Positions 17,638-25,694 of a DNA stretch of 64,000 nucleotides are shown here, in pieces. Position numbers and translations under genes: made by a program. The stretch is from Frankia sp. AiPa1 (GTDB taxonomy: Bacteria > Actinomycetota > Actinomycetes > Frankiales > Frankiaceae), in NCBI RefSeq assembly GCF_023243075.1, contig NZ_JALKFZ020000003.1:124001-188000 (forward strand), read 5' to 3'. Under the pieces are notes generated by a model. It worked only from the letters and a program-made list of their open reading frames with translations. It searched no databases and was not told the DNA's origin. Positions within the stretch are counted from its first letter, which is position 1. Each line of letters opens with the position of its first letter.

Positions 17638-17653
17638 GCTAATGCTCATTAGC
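17638..17653. promoter_or_regulatory. 16-bp palindromic operator candidate
   Basis: gctaatg-ct-cattagc is a perfect inverted repeat with 7-bp arms, 60 bases upstream of the ACAD start and between it and the divergent TetR gene. It is AT-rich against a GC-rich background, typical of a TetR operator. Confidence 0.65.
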
Positions 17654-17712
17654 ACTAAGTATCAGCAGCTACCGTCACCATCCGTCAGCAACGCCGTTCC
17701 GGTGGAGATTCG

Positions 17713-18909
17713 ATGACGATTGATCTCGCCCCTGAGCCGCCCGTCGCGGACCTGGCCCGCCGCACCGCCGAGTTCGTCCGCGCGGTCGTGCTCCCGATCG
17801 AGGCCCAGGGCGGTGTCGTTGCCCTGACGTCCGAGCGGCGCCGTGAGCTGCAGGACGCCGCCCGCGCGGCCGGGGTGTTCGCCCCGCACGTCAGCGCCGA
17901 GTACGGCGGCCACGGGCTGGACATGCGTGGGCGGGCCACCGTGTTCGAGGAGGCGGGCTACGCGCTGCTCGGCCCGCTCGCCCTGAACATCGCCGCGCCC
18001 GACGAGGGCAACATGCACATGCTCGAGGCGATCGCGACCGAGGAGCAGAAGGAGCGGTACCTGCGCCCGCTGGCCACCGGCGAGATCCGCTCCTGCTTCG
18101 CGATGACCGAGCCCGCCCCCGGCGCCGGCTCCGACCCGCGGGCCCTGCTCACCCGGGCCGAGCGGATCGGCGGCGGCTGGCGGATCAACGGCCGCAAGTG
18201 GTTCATCACCGGCGCGGACGGTGCTGGCTTCGCGATCTGCATGGCCCGCACCTCCGGCGAGCCCGGCGTGGCCACCGGCGGCGCGACGATGTTCCTGATC
18301 GACGCCGACAACCCCGGCATGAAGATCGTTCGGCACATCGAGACGCTGGACGAGACGCTGTTCGGCGGGCACTGCGAGCTGGTCTTCGACAACTGCGAGG
18401 TGCCCGACTCCGCCGTGCTCGGCGAGGTCGACGAGGGTTTCCGCTATGCGCAGGTGCGCCTCGGCCCCGCGCGGATGACGCACTGCATGCGCTGGCTTGG
18501 CATCGCGAAGCATGCCCGCGACATCGCCGTGCGCCGGGCGAACGAGCGCGAGCTGTTCGGCTCCCGCCTGGCCGAGCTCGGCATGATCCAGCAGATGATC
18601 GCCGACAACGAGATCGACATCGCCGCGTCCCGCGGTCTCATCAACCAGGCCTGTTGGGAGCTCGACCAGGGCCGTTCCGGTGCCCAGTCGACCGCGATCG
18701 CGAAGACCTTCTGCGCCGAGGCGATCTACCGGGTCGTCGACCGGTCGCTGCAGATCTGCGGCTCGCTCGGTGTCTCCGGTGACGTCCCGCTGGGCCGCTT
18801 CCTGCGCGAGGTCCGTCCGTTCCGCATCTACGACGGCCCCTCCGAGACGCACCGCTGGGCGATCGCCCGCCGCGTCGCCCGCCAGGCCGCGACCGAGAAG
18901 GCCCGATGA
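17713..18909 (+). CDS. acyl-CoA dehydrogenase, ACAD10/11-like
   Basis: The 398-residue FAD enzyme has the usual order: helical N-terminus, FAMTEPAPGAGSDPRALLTRA at the FAD/substrate site, WRINGRKWFITGADGA, and a C-terminal helical domain. It ends with FRIYDGPSETHRWAIARRVA, where short-chain enzymes have YEGTSQIQ, a pattern typical of the ACAD10/11 and LvaC branch. It is the first gene of an operon: the next start (ATG 18906) overlaps its stop, and the neighbour is an aminoglycoside-phosphotransferase-like kinase. ACAD10/11 in animals fuse these two activities. Probable role: catabolism of a 4-hydroxyacyl-CoA or another odd acyl-CoA. Confidence 0.92.
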   Translation: MTIDLAPEPPVADLARRTAEFVRAVVLPIEAQGGVVALTSERRRELQDAARAAGVFAPHVSAEYGGHGLDMRGRATVFEEAGYALLGPLALNIAAPDEGNMHMLEAIATEEQKERYLRPLATGEIRSCFAMTEPAPGAGSDPRALLTRAERIGGGWRINGRKWFITGADGAGFAICMARTSGEPGVATGGATMFLIDADNPGMKIVRHIETLDETLFGGHCELVFDNCEVPDSAVLGEVDEGFRYAQVRLGPARMTHCMRWLGIAKHARDIAVRRANERELFGSRLAELGMIQQMIADNEIDIAASRGLINQACWELDQGRSGAQSTAIAKTFCAEAIYRVVDRSLQICGSLGVSGDVPLGRFLREVRPFRIYDGPSETHRWAIARRVARQAATEKAR

Positions 18910-20012
18910 GCGACGTGTCCGGAGTCGGAATCGGAGTCGGAATCGGAGTCGGTACCGGAGGCGTCGAGGGGCTTGATCTGCCCGCGCTCGAGACGTTCCT
19001 CGCCGACAGGGTGCCAGGTTTCACCGGCCCGCTGTCAGCCCGGTTGCTCTCGGGCGGCCGCTCCAACCTGACCTACCTGCTCACCGAGGGTGATCATCGC
19101 TGGGTGCTGCGGCGCCCGCCGCTGGGTGGGCTCACCCCGTCCGCCCACGACATGCTGCGCGAATACCGGATCGTCTCGGCGCTGGGTGGCAGCGGCGTGC
19201 CGGTGGCCCGGGCGGTCGTGTCCAGTGACGCCGACGGCCCGCTGGGCGTGCAGTTCGCGATCGTCGAGTTCGTCGCCGGCGAGGTCATCCGGACCGAGGA
19301 GCAGCTCGAGGCGCTGCCCCAGGCCACGGTTGACGCCTGCGCCCACGCACTCGTCGACGTGCTCGCCCGCCTGCACGCCGTCGATCCCGCGGCCGTCGGG
19401 CTCGGCGACTTCGGCCGGCCGCAGGGCTACCTGGCCCGCCAGGTACGGCGCTGGTACGACCAGTGGCAGCGGGTACACACCGTCGAGCTGCCCGACGTCG
19501 ACACCCTGCACGCCCAGCTCGCGCAGCGGTGCCCGGTGGAGTCCGGCGCGTCGATCGTGCACGGCGACTACCGCATCGACAACGTCATCGTGAACCCGGC
19601 CGACCCGGCCGACATCCGGGCGGTGGTCGACTGGGAGATGGCCACCCTCGGCGACCCGCTCGCCGACCTCGGCCTGCACCTGGCCTACCGTGACCCGGCG
19701 TTCGCCCCGGTGCTGGCCGGTTCCGCCGCCGCCACCAGCACGCGGATGCCGGGCAACGACGCCCTGCTCGCGCGCTATGTCGGCGTGACCGGTCGCAACC
19801 TCGGCGCGTTCTCCTTCTACCTCGGGCTCGCCTACTTCAAGATCGCGGTGATCGCCGAGGGCATCCACTACCGGCATGTCCACGGGCACACCCGCGGCGA
19901 GGGCTTCGAGCGGGTCGGCGAGGCCACCGCGCCTCTGATCGCCGCGGGCCTTCGCGCCCTGCGCGACACGTCCTACGACGGAAAGCACGACGGGACGGCG
20001 GTGTCCGGATGA
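18906..20012 (+). CDS. APH-like phosphotransferase paired with the acyl-CoA dehydrogenase
   Basis: The 368-residue kinase-like protein has the APH/choline-kinase fold: LSGGRSNLTYLLTEGDHRWVLRRPP (nucleotide loop and lysine-equivalent region), catalytic IVHGDYRIDNVIVNP (HGDxxxxN), and the metal-binding AVVDWEMATLGDPLADLG. Its closest relatives accompany acyl-CoA dehydrogenases; in ACAD10/11 and in LvaA this domain phosphorylates the hydroxyl of 4-hydroxyacyl-CoAs. The N-terminus has an unusual SGVGIGVGIGVGTGG tract from three 12-bp repeats at 18921-18956. Its start overlaps the ACAD stop, and its stop overlaps the SDR start (ATGA), so all three are translationally coupled. Confidence 0.88.
   Translation: MSDVSGVGIGVGIGVGTGGVEGLDLPALETFLADRVPGFTGPLSARLLSGGRSNLTYLLTEGDHRWVLRRPPLGGLTPSAHDMLREYRIVSALGGSGVPVARAVVSSDADGPLGVQFAIVEFVAGEVIRTEEQLEALPQATVDACAHALVDVLARLHAVDPAAVGLGDFGRPQGYLARQVRRWYDQWQRVHTVELPDVDTLHAQLAQRCPVESGASIVHGDYRIDNVIVNPADPADIRAVVDWEMATLGDPLADLGLHLAYRDPAFAPVLAGSAAATSTRMPGNDALLARYVGVTGRNLGAFSFYLGLAYFKIAVIAEGIHYRHVHGHTRGEGFERVGEATAPLIAAGLRALRDTSYDGKHDGTAVSG
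18921..18956 (+). repeat. three 12-bp tandem repeats in the phosphotransferase gene
   Basis: ggagtcggaatc occurs at 18921-18932 and 18933-18944, then a variant at 18945-18956. Together they encode alternating Gly-Val-Gly-Ile near the N-terminus. Confidence 0.8.
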
Positions 20013-20845
20013 GCGGCGCTGGGAGCTCCGCCGGCAGCAGCGGGGCCGCCGGCACGGATGCCGCCGGTGGTCGTGGTGGCGGTGTGCTCGACCTGTTTCG
20101 GCTGGACGGCCGGGTGGCCGTCGTCACCGGCGCGAGCTCCGGGCTCGGCGCCCGCTTCGCCCGGGCCCTGGCCGAGGCGGGGGCCGACGTCGTGCTCGCC
20201 GCCCGGCGGGTCGAGCGGCTGCGCGAGGTCGCCGCCTCGGTCGCCGAGGCCACCGGCCGGCGCACCCTGGCCGTCGAGACCGACATCGCCGACCCCGACG
20301 CGTGCGCGGCGCTCGCCGACGCGGCTTTCGCCGAGTTCGGGCGGCTGGACATCCTGGTCAACAACGCCGGCGTCGGCACCGCCGTGCCGGCGCTGCGGGA
20401 GAGGCCCGACGACTTCCGCCGGGTCATCGACATCAACCTGAATGGTTCCTACTGGGCCGCCCAGGCCTGCGCCCGGCACATGGGCCCGGCTTCCTCCATC
20501 ATCAACATCTCCAGCGTGCTGGGGCTGGTCAAGTCGTACGTGCCGCAGGCGGCGTACAGCGCCAGCAAGGCCGGCCTGATCGGCCTGACCCGCGACCTCG
20601 CCCAGCAGTGGTCCGGGCGCAAGGGCATCCGCGTCAACGCGATCGCCCCTGGCTACTTCGAGACCGAGCTGACCGCGGACGTCCCGCGGGAGCCCCTGCT
20701 GACGTTCATCGGCACCACCGGCATCCTCGGCCGGCTCGGCGAGCCGCACGAGCTGGACGCCGCCGTGGTCTTCCTCGCCGGCCCCGGCGCCTCCTACATC
20801 ACCGGCGCCACCCTCGCCGTGGACGGCGGCATGTCCGGCCACTGA
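20009..20845 (+). CDS. SDR family oxidoreductase
   Basis: The 278-residue short-chain dehydrogenase has the cofactor motif VTGASSGLGARFA, NNAGVG, and the catalytic YSASKAGLIG (YxxxK), with an IINISSVLG serine before it. The first 30 residues form a Gly/Ser/Ala tail. It is the third gene of the ACAD-phosphotransferase operon (4-bp overlap), so it probably oxidises or reduces a hydroxy/keto group of the same acyl-CoA intermediate. Cofactor preference cannot be fixed with certainty; the RR after the second strand (AARRVERL) leans to NADP(H). Confidence 0.9.
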   Translation: MSGAGSSAGSSGAAGTDAAGGRGGGVLDLFRLDGRVAVVTGASSGLGARFARALAEAGADVVLAARRVERLREVAASVAEATGRRTLAVETDIADPDACAALADAAFAEFGRLDILVNNAGVGTAVPALRERPDDFRRVIDINLNGSYWAAQACARHMGPASSIINISSVLGLVKSYVPQAAYSASKAGLIGLTRDLAQQWSGRKGIRVNAIAPGYFETELTADVPREPLLTFIGTTGILGRLGEPHELDAAVVFLAGPGASYITGATLAVDGGMSGH

Positions 20846-20879
20846 GCCCCGCCCGATCCGGCGCGGACTTTCGATGTAG

Positions 20880-20930
20880 CCTTCTACAGGGTCAAAGCGG
20901 GCAAATCGCCCTTCGTAACCCTGTAGAAGG
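20880..20930. terminator. large cruciform terminator between convergent operons
   Basis: Perfect 13-bp arms (ccttctacagggt, 20880-20892, and accctgtagaagg, 20918-20930) enclose 25 bases with a smaller inner stem (gggc/gccc). It lies between the SDR gene and the oppositely oriented thiolase gene. Confidence 0.75.
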
Positions 20931-20946
20931 AACACGAACGCTTTCC

Positions 20947-20994
20947 GGGCGGGCGGGCGGGCGGGCGGGGGGGGTGGGCGGGGTGGGCGGGTGG
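20947..20994 (+). repeat. GGGC tandem repeat and G-run with quadruplex potential
   Basis: About five GGGC units are followed by an eight-G run and further GGGC/GGGT groups, ending one base before the thiolase stop codon (TTA at 20995-20997 on the + strand). The spacing of G-triplets by one base is typical of a stable G-quadruplex on the + strand. Confidence 0.75.
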
Positions 20995-22179
20995 TTAGAG
21001 GCGTTCGATGAGGGTGGCGGTGCCGAGGCCGCCGCCGCAGCACATGGTGATCAGGCCGTAGCGGCCGCCGGTGCGCTCGAGCTCGTTGAGGGCTCGGGTG
21101 ATCAGGATGCCGCCGGACGCGCCGAGCGGGTGGCCGAACGCAATCGCGCCGCCGTTGGGGTTGACCCGATCCAGGTCGGCGCCGATCTCCTTGCGCCAGG
21201 CCAGCACCACCGACGCGAACGCCTCGTTGACCTCGAACACGTCAACGTCGTCGATCGTGAGACCGGACTCGGCGAGCACCTTGCGGGTGGACGGGATCGG
21301 CCCGGTCAGCATCGTCACCGGATCGCAGCCGACCAGCACCGAGTGCACTAGCCGGGCCCGCGGGCGCAGCCCGAGCTGCTCGGCCCGCGCGGCGCTGGCG
21401 AGCAGGATCGCCGAGGCACCGTCGGCGATCTGCGACGAGGTGCCCGCGGTGTGCCGGCTGCCGCCCGGCCGGTCGGGCACGTTCGTCCTCAGCTTGGCCA
21501 GGCCCTCGAGGGTGGTCGGCCGCAGCGCCTCATCCATGGTGAACGGCTTGTGCCCGACGACGGCGCCCCCGTCGTCGGTGACCGGCGCCGAGACTCCGAC
21601 GATCTGGCTCGCGAACCGCCCCTCGGCGACGGCGACGGCCGCGCGCTGCTGGGAGAGCAGCGCGTAGGCCTCCAGATCGTCCCGGGTGACGCCCCACTGC
21701 TCGGCGATGCGCTCGGCGCCCTCGAACTGGGTGGTGACCTCGTAGTGGGCCTGGAACCGCTCGCCGCGGCCGATGCCGTAGGTCGGCTCGGTGCTGGCCG
21801 TCATCGGCACCTGGTTCATCGACTCGATGCCGCCGACGACCGCGATGTCGACCAGGCCGGAGCCGACGAGCGCGTGGGCCAGCGTGGTCGCCTGCTGCGA
21901 CGATCCGCACTGCGCCTGCGACGTCGAACCGCCGACCTCCAGGGGCAGGCCGGCGCCGAGCCAGGCGTTGCGGGCGATGTTCGCCGCCTGCTGGCCGACC
22001 TGGCTGACGCAGCCGACGACGAGCTGCCCGACGAGCGCCGGGTCGAGGCCAGTGCGATCGAACAGCCCGCGCAGCACATCCCCGAGCAGATCCGGGGCCT
22101 GGACATCCTTCAGCGAGCCCTTGCGCCTGCCGATCGCCGACCGGCAGGCGTCCACCACCACGACCTCGGTGCTCGTCAT
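20995..22179 (-). CDS. acetyl-CoA C-acyltransferase (thiolase)
   Basis: The 394-residue thiolase has the nucleophilic cysteine in STSQAQCGSSQQATTLAHAL, the GGIESMNQVPM segment, NEAFASVVLAW with the catalytic NEAF motif, FGHPLGASGG with the catalytic His, and a C-terminal CCGGGLGTATLIERL carrying the second cysteine. The composition resembles steroid or branched acyl-CoA thiolases of actinobacteria. ATG 22179 follows GAGGTGGAG; the frame is open to 22332. It lies 91 bases downstream of a fabG-like gene on the same strand. Together they suggest the last steps of a beta-oxidation cycle. Exact chain specificity is not readable. Confidence 0.93.
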   Translation of the reverse strand: MTSTEVVVVDACRSAIGRRKGSLKDVQAPDLLGDVLRGLFDRTGLDPALVGQLVVGCVSQVGQQAANIARNAWLGAGLPLEVGGSTSQAQCGSSQQATTLAHALVGSGLVDIAVVGGIESMNQVPMTASTEPTYGIGRGERFQAHYEVTTQFEGAERIAEQWGVTRDDLEAYALLSQQRAAVAVAEGRFASQIVGVSAPVTDDGGAVVGHKPFTMDEALRPTTLEGLAKLRTNVPDRPGGSRHTAGTSSQIADGASAILLASAARAEQLGLRPRARLVHSVLVGCDPVTMLTGPIPSTRKVLAESGLTIDDVDVFEVNEAFASVVLAWRKEIGADLDRVNPNGGAIAFGHPLGASGGILITRALNELERTGGRYGLITMCCGGGLGTATLIERL

Positions 22180-22270
22180 CACTCCACCTCGTTGGCTGTG
22201 CTGGCCGTGCTGGCTGGCTGTGCGGGCTGGCTGTACCGGCCGGCTGGGCTGGTTGGCGGCCGGCCTCAGG

Positions 22271-23029
22271 TCAGGTCCGCGGGCCGCCCGCGACGTAGAT
22301 GACCTGGCCGGAGACGAACCCAGCGCCCTCACTGACCAGGAACGACACGGTGTGGGCGATGTCCTCGGGGACGCCGACCCGGCCGACGGGAATCGCCTTG
22401 GCCCGCTCCGCCGCGTAGTCGTCCCAGCTCTTGCCGAGCCGCTCAGCCGTCGCCTTCGTCATCTCGCTGGCGATGAGGCCGGGGGCGACGGAGTTGGAGG
22501 TGATACCGAACTTGCCGAGCTCGACCGCGATCGTCTTGGTGAAACCCTGGAGCCCGGCCTTGGCGGAGGAGTAGTTGGCCTGGCCCCGGTTACCGAGCGC
22601 GGACGTGCTCGACAGGTTGACGATCCGGCCGTACTTCGCCTCGACCATGTACTTCTGGACCTCGCGGGTCAGCAGGAACGCGCCGCGCAGGTGCACGGCC
22701 ATCACCAGGTCCCATTCCGCCTCGGGCATCTTGAAGATGAGGTTGTCCCGGGTGATGCCGGCGTTGTTCACCAGCACGGTGGGCGGGCCGAGCTCGGTCG
22801 CGATCCGGGTGACGACCGCGGCGACCGCGGCGGCGTCACTGACGTCCGCGACGGCGGCGAGCGCCGTGCCACCGCTGGCGGAGATGCTGTCGGCGACCTC
22901 CTTGGCCCCCGCCTCGTCCAGGTCGACCAGCGCGACGGCGAAGCCATCGGTGGCGAGCCGGCGGGCCGTGGCCGCGCCGAGTCCCCGAGCCGCGCCGGTC
23001 ACGATCGCGACGCGTCCAGTTTCGCTCAT
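22271..23029 (-). CDS. FabG-like 3-oxoacyl reductase / 3-hydroxyacyl-CoA dehydrogenase (SDR)
   Basis: This 252-residue SDR has VAIVTGAARGLGAATARRLA, LVNNAGITRDNL, the catalytic YSSAKAGLQGFTK, and VAPGLIASEMT, all typical of FabG-type enzymes. ATG 23029 is well supported by AAGGAG seven bases upstream; the frame is open to 23272 but that part is not conserved. It is followed by the thiolase gene, so it may act as the 3-hydroxyacyl-CoA dehydrogenase of beta-oxidation rather than in fatty-acid synthesis (inference from context). Confidence 0.9.
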   Translation of the reverse strand: MSETGRVAIVTGAARGLGAATARRLATDGFAVALVDLDEAGAKEVADSISASGGTALAAVADVSDAAAVAAVVTRIATELGPPTVLVNNAGITRDNLIFKMPEAEWDLVMAVHLRGAFLLTREVQKYMVEAKYGRIVNLSSTSALGNRGQANYSSAKAGLQGFTKTIAVELGKFGITSNSVAPGLIASEMTKATAERLGKSWDDYAAERAKAIPVGRVGVPEDIAHTVSFLVSEGAGFVSGQVIYVAGGPRT

Positions 23030-23430
23030 CAGCATCTCCTTGTTCACGATGGTCCTGCCGCCCGGTCGCGCCGAGCGATCGAGCGGCAGGACCGGACATC
23101 CACGGTGCGGCCAGGGCTGCCGAGAAGCCAGGGCCCCTGAGAAGCCAGGGCCGCCGAGAAGCAGCGGAGCGACCGGGCACACGCGTCGGACCGGCGGGCC
23201 GGACGCGTCGGCGAGGCCACCGGCGCAAGAGCCTACTTTGCCGTCCCGGGCGGCGCCAGAAATGCGGATCACCCCATAACAGGCCCATGATCAGGCCATT
23301 CGCGGGAATGATCAGAGGTCCGGCGAGATTCAGGAATGTGCAGGCCTGCCGCGTTATCGTGCTCCTCGGAGCCGCTCCGGCAGGCTGTTCGGCCGGATGC
23401 GTGTGCGGCCAGGTGCAGACGGGAGTTCTC
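23030..23430. other. divergent promoter region between fabG-like and thiolase genes
   Basis: This 401-base region separates two divergent acyl-CoA genes. It contains short direct repeats (gagaagccagggcc-like units near 23120-23160) and two TGATCA palindromes near 23288 and 23308. No supported gene lies here. It probably holds both promoters. Confidence 0.45.
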
Positions 23431-24660
23431 ATGCGTGACGCGGTGATCTGCGAGCCGGTCCGGACCGCGGTCGGGCGGTACGGCGGAGTGTTCAAGGGCC
23501 TGACCGCCCACGATCTCGGCGCTACCGTGCTGCGCGGGCTGCTGGAGCGCACCGGCCTCGGCTCCGCCGACATCGACGACGTCCTGTTCGGCTCGTGCTA
23601 CCCGACGATGGAGGCTCCGGCGCTCGGCCGCGTCGTCGCCCTCGACGCGGGCCTCGACATCACCGTGCCCGGCCTGCAGCTCGACCGTCGTTGCGGCTCG
23701 GGCGTGCAGACCGTGACGATCGCCGCGATGCAGGTGCAGACCGGTGTCGCCGACGTCGTGCTCGCCGGCGGCGCGGAGAGCATGAGCAACGGCGCCTTCT
23801 ACTCCACCGAGATGCGCTGGGGTCCGAACGCCGGCTCCATCACGTTGCTGGACGCCCTCGCCCGCGGCCGGACGACCGCCGGCGGCGTCAACCATCCCGT
23901 CCCCGGCGGCATGATCGAGACGGCGGAGAACCTGCGCCGCGAGTACAACATCTCCCGCACCGAGCAGGACGAGTTCTCCCTGCGCTCGCACCAGCGCGCC
24001 GTCGCCGCCCAGACCGAGGGCCGGTTCAGCGACGAGATCATCCCTGTGACGGTGAAGAGCCGCAAGGCCACCGCCGTCGTCGACACCGACGAGCACCCGC
24101 GCGCCGACTCGAGCCTCGAGTCTCTCGGCCGTCTGCGTCCCATCATGGGCCGCGAGGACGCCGAGGCCACCGTGACCGCCGGCAACTCCAGTGGCCAGAA
24201 CGACGGCGCCTCCGTCTGCGTCGTCACCCACCCCGAGGCCGCCGAGCGCCTCGGCCTGCGCCCACTCGCCCGCCTGGTCAGCTGGGCCGTCGCCGGCGTC
24301 GAGCCGTCGCGGATGGGCATCGGCCCGGTCCCGGCGACCGCCAAGGCACTCGAGCGCGCCGGGCTGAAGCTGTCCGACATCGACCTCATCGAGCTGAACG
24401 AGGCGTTCGCCGCCCAGGTGCTGGCCTGCACCCGCGAGTGGGGCTTCCCTGCCGGCGACTGGTCCGCCGGTGACTGGGAGCGCTTCAACGTCAACGGCTC
24501 CGGCATCTCGCTGGGTCACCCCGTCGCCGCCACCGGCGGCCGCATCCTCGCCACCCTGCTGCGCGAGATGCACCGCCGCGAGGTCCGCTACGGCCTGGAG
24601 ACCCTCTGCATCGGCGGCGGCCAGGGCATCACCGCCATCTACGAGCGCATCCCAGCTTAG
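23431..24660 (+). CDS. acetyl-CoA acetyltransferase / 3-ketoacyl-CoA thiolase
   Basis: The 409-residue thiolase has its nucleophilic cysteine in LQLDRRCGSGVQTV, GGAESMSNGAFYS, LIELNEAFAAQVLAC, LGHPVAATGGRILATLL, and a C-terminal CIGGGQGITAIYE with the second cysteine. It differs clearly from the thiolase at 20995-22179. ATG 23431 is preceded by GGGAG; the open frame extends to 23287 without conservation. It is divergent from the fabG-thiolase pair, so the locus has two thiolases with probably different chain-length ranges. Confidence 0.93.
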   Translation: MRDAVICEPVRTAVGRYGGVFKGLTAHDLGATVLRGLLERTGLGSADIDDVLFGSCYPTMEAPALGRVVALDAGLDITVPGLQLDRRCGSGVQTVTIAAMQVQTGVADVVLAGGAESMSNGAFYSTEMRWGPNAGSITLLDALARGRTTAGGVNHPVPGGMIETAENLRREYNISRTEQDEFSLRSHQRAVAAQTEGRFSDEIIPVTVKSRKATAVVDTDEHPRADSSLESLGRLRPIMGREDAEATVTAGNSSGQNDGASVCVVTHPEAAERLGLRPLARLVSWAVAGVEPSRMGIGPVPATAKALERAGLKLSDIDLIELNEAFAAQVLACTREWGFPAGDWSAGDWERFNVNGSGISLGHPVAATGGRILATLLREMHRREVRYGLETLCIGGGQGITAIYERIPA

Positions 24661-24667
24661 GCAGCCC

Positions 24668-24717
24668 GTTCCGCGGAACCGCGTGCGGATCATGGTGTTC
24701 CGCGGAACCGCGTGCGG
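24668..24717. repeat. two 21-bp direct repeats, each with a 12-bp palindrome
   Basis: A 21-bp unit occurs at 24668-24688 and 24697-24717; each begins with the perfect palindrome gttccgcggaac. Just downstream, gtcgacgggataa(c/t)t is repeated at 24725 and 24740. They lie between a thiolase stop and a methyltransferase start, as a terminator, an operator, or both. Confidence 0.75.
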
Positions 24718-24794
24718 TGCGGCGGTCGACGGGATAACTGTCGACGGGATAATTGAGGTGCGGTCGGTTGGTGACTCCTGGTAGAAGATCTGCC

Positions 24795-25577
24795 ATGGGT
24801 GGCATCGGTGAAGAGAGCGATTTTCTCGGCCCGGCGGTCTACGGTGACACGATCGCCGACATCTACGACGACCTGTACTCCCCGCGGCACGGGCAGGCGG
24901 CCGCTGTTTCGGCCGCCGATTTTCTCCACGGCAGGGCCGGCGCCGGGCCCGCGCTGGAACTTGGGGTCGGGACGGGACGAGTGGCGCTGCCGCTCGCGGC
25001 GAGCGGGACGAGAGTCATCGGAATCGACGCCTCGTCCCGAATGCTCGACAAGTTGCGAGAAAAGCCCGGATCGGCTGATCTCGAGCTCAGGCTCGGCGAC
25101 TTCGGTGATCTGACCGGAGACGGGCTGCCCGCGCAGTCACTATCGCTGGTCTACGTGGTTTTCAACACGTTCTTCATGCTCGCCGACCAGGACGCGCAGG
25201 TCCGCTGTTTCGCCTCGGTGGCGGCCGCGCTGCGGCCGGGCGGGGTGTTCGTGCTGGAGGCGTTCGTCCCCGACACGACCCGCTACGACCGTGGACAGCG
25301 GGTGGAGGTCGCGGGCGTGGCGGAGGAGTCCGTACAGCTCAACGCGACTGTGCACGATCCGGTGGCCCAGCGGGTTCGCACCCGCCATCTCGTCCTCGGT
25401 CCGCACGGCGTGCGGACCTACCCCGTCGACCTGCGGTATGCCTGGCCGAGCGAGCTGGACCTGATGGGCCGGCTCGCCGGCCTGGAGCTCACGGAGCGGT
25501 GGGGCGGCTGGGCGGGCGAGTCGTTCACCGCGGCGAGTGCCACCCACGTCTCCGTCTGGCGCAAGCCCGAGGCCTGA
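24795..25577 (+). CDS. class I SAM-dependent methyltransferase, first of a tandem pair
   Basis: The 260-residue protein has SAM motif I ALELGVGTGRVALPLA, an acidic motif II in VIGIDASSRML, and SLVYVVFNTFFMLADQDAQ in the motif IV region. It ends with DLMGRLAGLELTERWGGWAG. It is very similar over its whole length to the next gene (25695-26474), so the two are a tandem duplication. No Shine-Dalgarno precedes ATG 24795; instead TAGAAGAT lies about seven bases before it, the same position as TAGAAAT before its paralogue, which suggests leaderless transcripts from matching -10 elements. Substrate unknown. Confidence 0.88.
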   Translation: MGGIGEESDFLGPAVYGDTIADIYDDLYSPRHGQAAAVSAADFLHGRAGAGPALELGVGTGRVALPLAASGTRVIGIDASSRMLDKLREKPGSADLELRLGDFGDLTGDGLPAQSLSLVYVVFNTFFMLADQDAQVRCFASVAAALRPGGVFVLEAFVPDTTRYDRGQRVEVAGVAEESVQLNATVHDPVAQRVRTRHLVLGPHGVRTYPVDLRYAWPSELDLMGRLAGLELTERWGGWAGESFTAASATHVSVWRKPEA

Positions 25578-25694
25578 CCGCGGCCCGAGCCGCGAATGTA
25601 CGGCGCCGGTTAAAAACGGCGCTGGCCGGAGGACGTCGCGGCCGGGGAGAAAAATGGGATGACGATATGCTGCGGCTCCGTTAGAAATAGCCCC

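Noticed and set aside
20880..20930. the cruciform as an attachment site
   Set aside because: No integrase, no tRNA and no second copy are seen; its position between convergent genes fits a terminator.
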